A program made the translations under genes and the position numbers. From JAWLCG01 sp041687295 (lineage in GTDB: Bacteria; Planctomycetota; Phycisphaerae; SM23-33; FEN-1343), in the NCBI GenBank assembly GCA_041687295.1, contig JAWLCG010000243.1, positions 1 through 7,814 of the forward strand: a DNA stretch of 7,814 nt. The letters run 5' to 3'. The notes under the pieces are model-generated. The model was not told the origin of the DNA. It did no database searches and was given only the letters and a program-made list of their open reading frames with translations. Shown here in pieces: positions 6,538 through 7,814 of the stretch; positions within the stretch are counted from its first letter, which is position 1, and the number at the start of each line of letters is the position of its first letter.

Positions 6538-7256
6538 GGCGGCGCGGCCGTGGGGTGCGGGGCCGTGGAGTGCGCGGCCGTGGGCTGCGCGCAGGGACGC
6601 GGGCCGCCGGGCCGCGTGCGGTCGAGGGGCTCACGCTGGTCGAGCTGCTGGTCGCCTTGGCGTCGGCGGCGCTGCTGGCCGGCCTGCTGGGGTCGACGCT
6701 GGCGGGAGGGGCGTCGGTCGCCGGACGCGTCGGCCTGGCGTCCGAGGCCGCCCAGCTGCGGCTGCTGGCGACCAGCCTGCTGGTCGCCGAGATCGAGCTG
6801 GCCGGACGGGGCGTCGCGGCGGACGGCCTGGCCGTGGAGCTCGATCCGACGGGGGAGGGCGGCGACCGGATCGTCGTCCGCTACCTCGCCGAGGCGCACC
6901 GAGCCGAGCCGCTGCTCGTCGAGGCGACGTTCTTCGCCGCCCTGGACGGTCGGGGCCGCCCCAGCCTGTACCGGAAGCCGGACGACGGCGTGCGCCAGCC
7001 GTGGCTGCTGGGCGTGACCGGCGTGCACGTGACGGCGGGACGCGCTCCGGACGGCGCGACGCTGACGCGGTCGCAGCTGGCGCCCGGCGCCGCCGTCGCG
7101 GCGCTCCAGGTCGAGATCCGCCTCGCCGAGGGCCAGGCCGTCCGAGGCTGGGCCGCGACGACGCGATCGGGAACGCTGAGCACGGCGCCCCTGCCCACCG
7201 CTTCTCGGCCCACCGCTCCTTGGATCACCGTGGCCGCTGGCGGGTCGGCGCCGTGA
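6534..7256 (+). CDS. PilW/GspJ-like minor prepilin
   Basis: This 240-residue protein carries a type IV prepilin signal. A basic leader ends in glycine 32, followed by LTLVELLVALASAALLAGLL with glutamate at position +5 of the mature chain. Prepilin peptidase would cut after G32, leaving a hydrophobic N-terminal helix (about 33-52) that packs into the filament core. The globular part fits the PilW/GspJ pattern: DRIVVRYL (111-118), then FFAALDGRGRPSLYR (133-147) and QPWLLGVTGVHVTAG (155-169). Minor subunits of this type prime assembly of type IV pili or type II secretion pseudopili. The start is taken as GTG at 6534, overlapping the previous stop as GTGA; in-frame GTGs at codons 8 and 13 would shorten the leader. 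The 32-residue leader is long and contains a Gly-Arg repeat coded by a 15-bp tandem repeat. It is coupled in the same way to the next gene. Confidence 0.8.
   Translation: MRRRGRGVRGRGVRGRGLRAGTRAAGPRAVEGLTLVELLVALASAALLAGLLGSTLAGGASVAGRVGLASEAAQLRLLATSLLVAEIELAGRGVAADGLAVELDPTGEGGDRIVVRYLAEAHRAEPLLVEATFFAALDGRGRPSLYRKPDDGVRQPWLLGVTGVHVTAGRAPDGATLTRSQLAPGAAVAALQVEIRLAEGQAVRGWAATTRSGTLSTAPLPTASRPTAPWITVAAGGSAP
6546..6590 (+). repeat. Three 15-bp tandem repeats in the prepilin leader
   Basis: Three contiguous units begin GGCCGTGG (6546-6560, 6561-6575, 6576-6590) and differ at only a few positions. In the prepilin frame they code for repeated Arg-Gly-Val/Leu-Arg-Gly units. The 15-bp period keeps the frame, so changes in copy number would alter only leader length. 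Confidence 0.85.
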
Positions 7257-7621
7257 GGAGCGAGCGTCGCGGCCTGATCCTGGTGGCGGTCCTCACCGGC
7301 GGGGTGGCGCTGCTGGCGATCGCGACAGCCGCCCTGACGGTGGCGCTCCTGCAGCTGCAGGGGGCCGAGTACCAGCAGCGCTCCCAGCGCGCGCGAGCGA
7401 CCGCGGAGGCCGGCGTGGTCCTCGTCGACGCCGTGCTCAGGGAGCGATGGAGCCGCGGCGAGGGCCTTCCGGCCACGGCGCCGCCGCTGCCCGGCGGCCA
7501 CGGCCTGGAGGTTCGGCTGATCGGCTTCCGCCCGCTGGCGACCGATCTCGTCGAGATCGAGGTCGAAGGCCGCGAGGCGGGCGCCATCGCCGTCGCAGGA
7601 GCCAAGCTGCGCTACCCCTGA
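7253..7621 (+). CDS. Short PilX-like prepilin-type protein
   Basis: This 122-residue protein begins MRSERRG followed by LILVAVLTGGVALLAIATAALTVALL, a short basic leader and a hydrophobic helix (8-33). It then continues QLQGAEYQQRSQRARATAEAGVVLVDAVL. The AxATAEAG stretch (about 47-54) after a hydrophobic N-terminus is the hallmark of PilX/GspK-type proteins, in which the consensus is close to A-x-x-A-A-E-A-G. A cut after G7 by prepilin peptidase is possible, but the usual glutamate at mature position 5 is absent (LILVA). Missing this glutamate is known for GspK-like tip subunits. The start GTG at 7253 overlaps the PilW/GspJ-like stop as GTGA. The protein is short compared with typical PilX or GspK, with a compact strand-rich C-terminus (84-120). 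It probably acts as a filament-tip or priming subunit, by family inference. Confidence 0.7.
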   Translation: MRSERRGLILVAVLTGGVALLAIATAALTVALLQLQGAEYQQRSQRARATAEAGVVLVDAVLRERWSRGEGLPATAPPLPGGHGLEVRLIGFRPLATDLVEIEVEGREAGAIAVAGAKLRYP

Positions 7622-7685
7622 TGCGCTGCCCCTGATGCGCGGCCCCTGATGCGCGGTCCCTGATCCGCCATCCCTGAAGCGGTAT
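7616..7685 (+). repeat. Five 14-bp tandem repeats at the end of the pilin operon
   Basis: Units start at 7616, 7630, 7644, 7658 and 7672. All begin CCCTGA, and the first three share CCCTGATGCGC. The first unit supplies the final proline codon and TGA stop of the PilX-like gene. Because 14 is not a multiple of 3, successive TGA triplets (7619, 7633, 7647, 7661, 7675) fall in all three frames, so the array blocks translation in every plus-strand frame before the next gene. Confidence 0.85.
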
Positions 7686-7694
7686 CGTGCCGCC

Positions 7695-7814
7695 GTGAGC
7701 GTTAGGTCCCGTCTCTGCGCGGCGTTGCTGGCCGCCGGCCGTCCGGTGGGCGCTCCCGATCTGGCTCGTGCGCTGAGCATCGCGCCCGACGCGGTCGAGG
7801 AGGCCACGCGGGAG
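7695..7814 (+). CDS. N-terminus of a probable ScpB-like winged-helix protein (partial)
   Basis: The first 40 residues are present and the gene runs off the window. The sequence LCAALLAAGRPVGAPDLARALSIAPDAVEEATRE has the helix-turn-helix layout seen at the N-terminus of ScpB, the winged-helix partner of the SMC-ScpA chromosome condensation complex: an A-x-L-x-A-x-G-x-P-V-x-x-x-x-L-A-x-A-L pattern followed by a helix of the V-x-x-A type. The GTG start at 7695 has no strong Shine-Dalgarno. Other short winged-helix regulators would begin similarly, so the name is tentative. It is separated from the pilin genes by the 14-bp repeat array. Confidence 0.5.
   Translation, partial: MSVRSRLCAALLAAGRPVGAPDLARALSIAPDAVEEATRE

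Noticed and set aside
5114..6634. Minus-strand open frame of 506 codons spanning the join
   Set aside because: It reads the TPR gene and the pilin region in a wrong frame, giving Arg/Pro/Ala-rich sequence, and crosses the suspected artefact.
7616..7685. Considered as a CRISPR array
   Set aside because: The units are contiguous 14-bp repeats with no spacers, so this is a simple tandem repeat.
6881..7807. Minus-strand open frame of 308 codons opposite the pilin genes
   Set aside because: The plus strand holds prepilin motifs, coupled GTGA starts and PilX-like AEAG sequence; the opposite frame has no recognisable features.

Overview
The window looks like two unrelated stretches of GC-rich bacterial DNA joined at about 6231-6267, where 19 G residues are followed within ten bases by 9 C residues. 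Everything to the left is coded on the minus strand and everything to the right on the plus strand. Neither gene touching the join has its own start. I read the join as a probable sequencing or assembly artefact, so the two sides should be interpreted separately. Nothing here convincingly amounts to a new biological system.

Left part (1-6231, minus strand). Read in transcription order, a very long tetratricopeptide-repeat (TPR) protein lacking its N-terminus runs from 6231 to 2494 and is followed by a strong hairpin terminator (2382-2423). Next comes a non-coding stretch holding two opposed copies of a palindromic intergenic repeat (2278-2364) and a possible promoter (2179-2207). A radical SAM enzyme with a cysteine-rich, SPASM-like C-terminus (2109-1090) and a membrane-anchored metallophosphoesterase (961-62) follow. 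A third repeat copy (18-54) lies directly after the phosphoesterase stop. High GC, long TPR proteins and dispersed GC-rich palindromes would fit a planctomycete-like bacterium, but this is a weak inference and no marker gene is present.

Right part (6268-7814, plus strand). This is a tightly packed run of type IV pilus or type II secretion pseudopilin genes: the 89-residue tail of an unidentified protein, a PilW/GspJ-like minor prepilin, and a short PilX-like prepilin. Each of the latter two starts at a GTG overlapping the preceding stop by 4 bases (GTGA). Five 14-bp tandem repeats then separate the pilin genes from the first 40 codons of a probable ScpB-like winged-helix protein cut by the window end. 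The host of this side cannot be named from the sequence.

The genes of the two sides show no functional link. On the left, the radical SAM enzyme and the phosphoesterase form a plausible two-gene unit of unknown substrate, and the TPR protein is a separate unit. On the right, the pilin genes would supply minor subunits of a surface filament or secretion pseudopilus.
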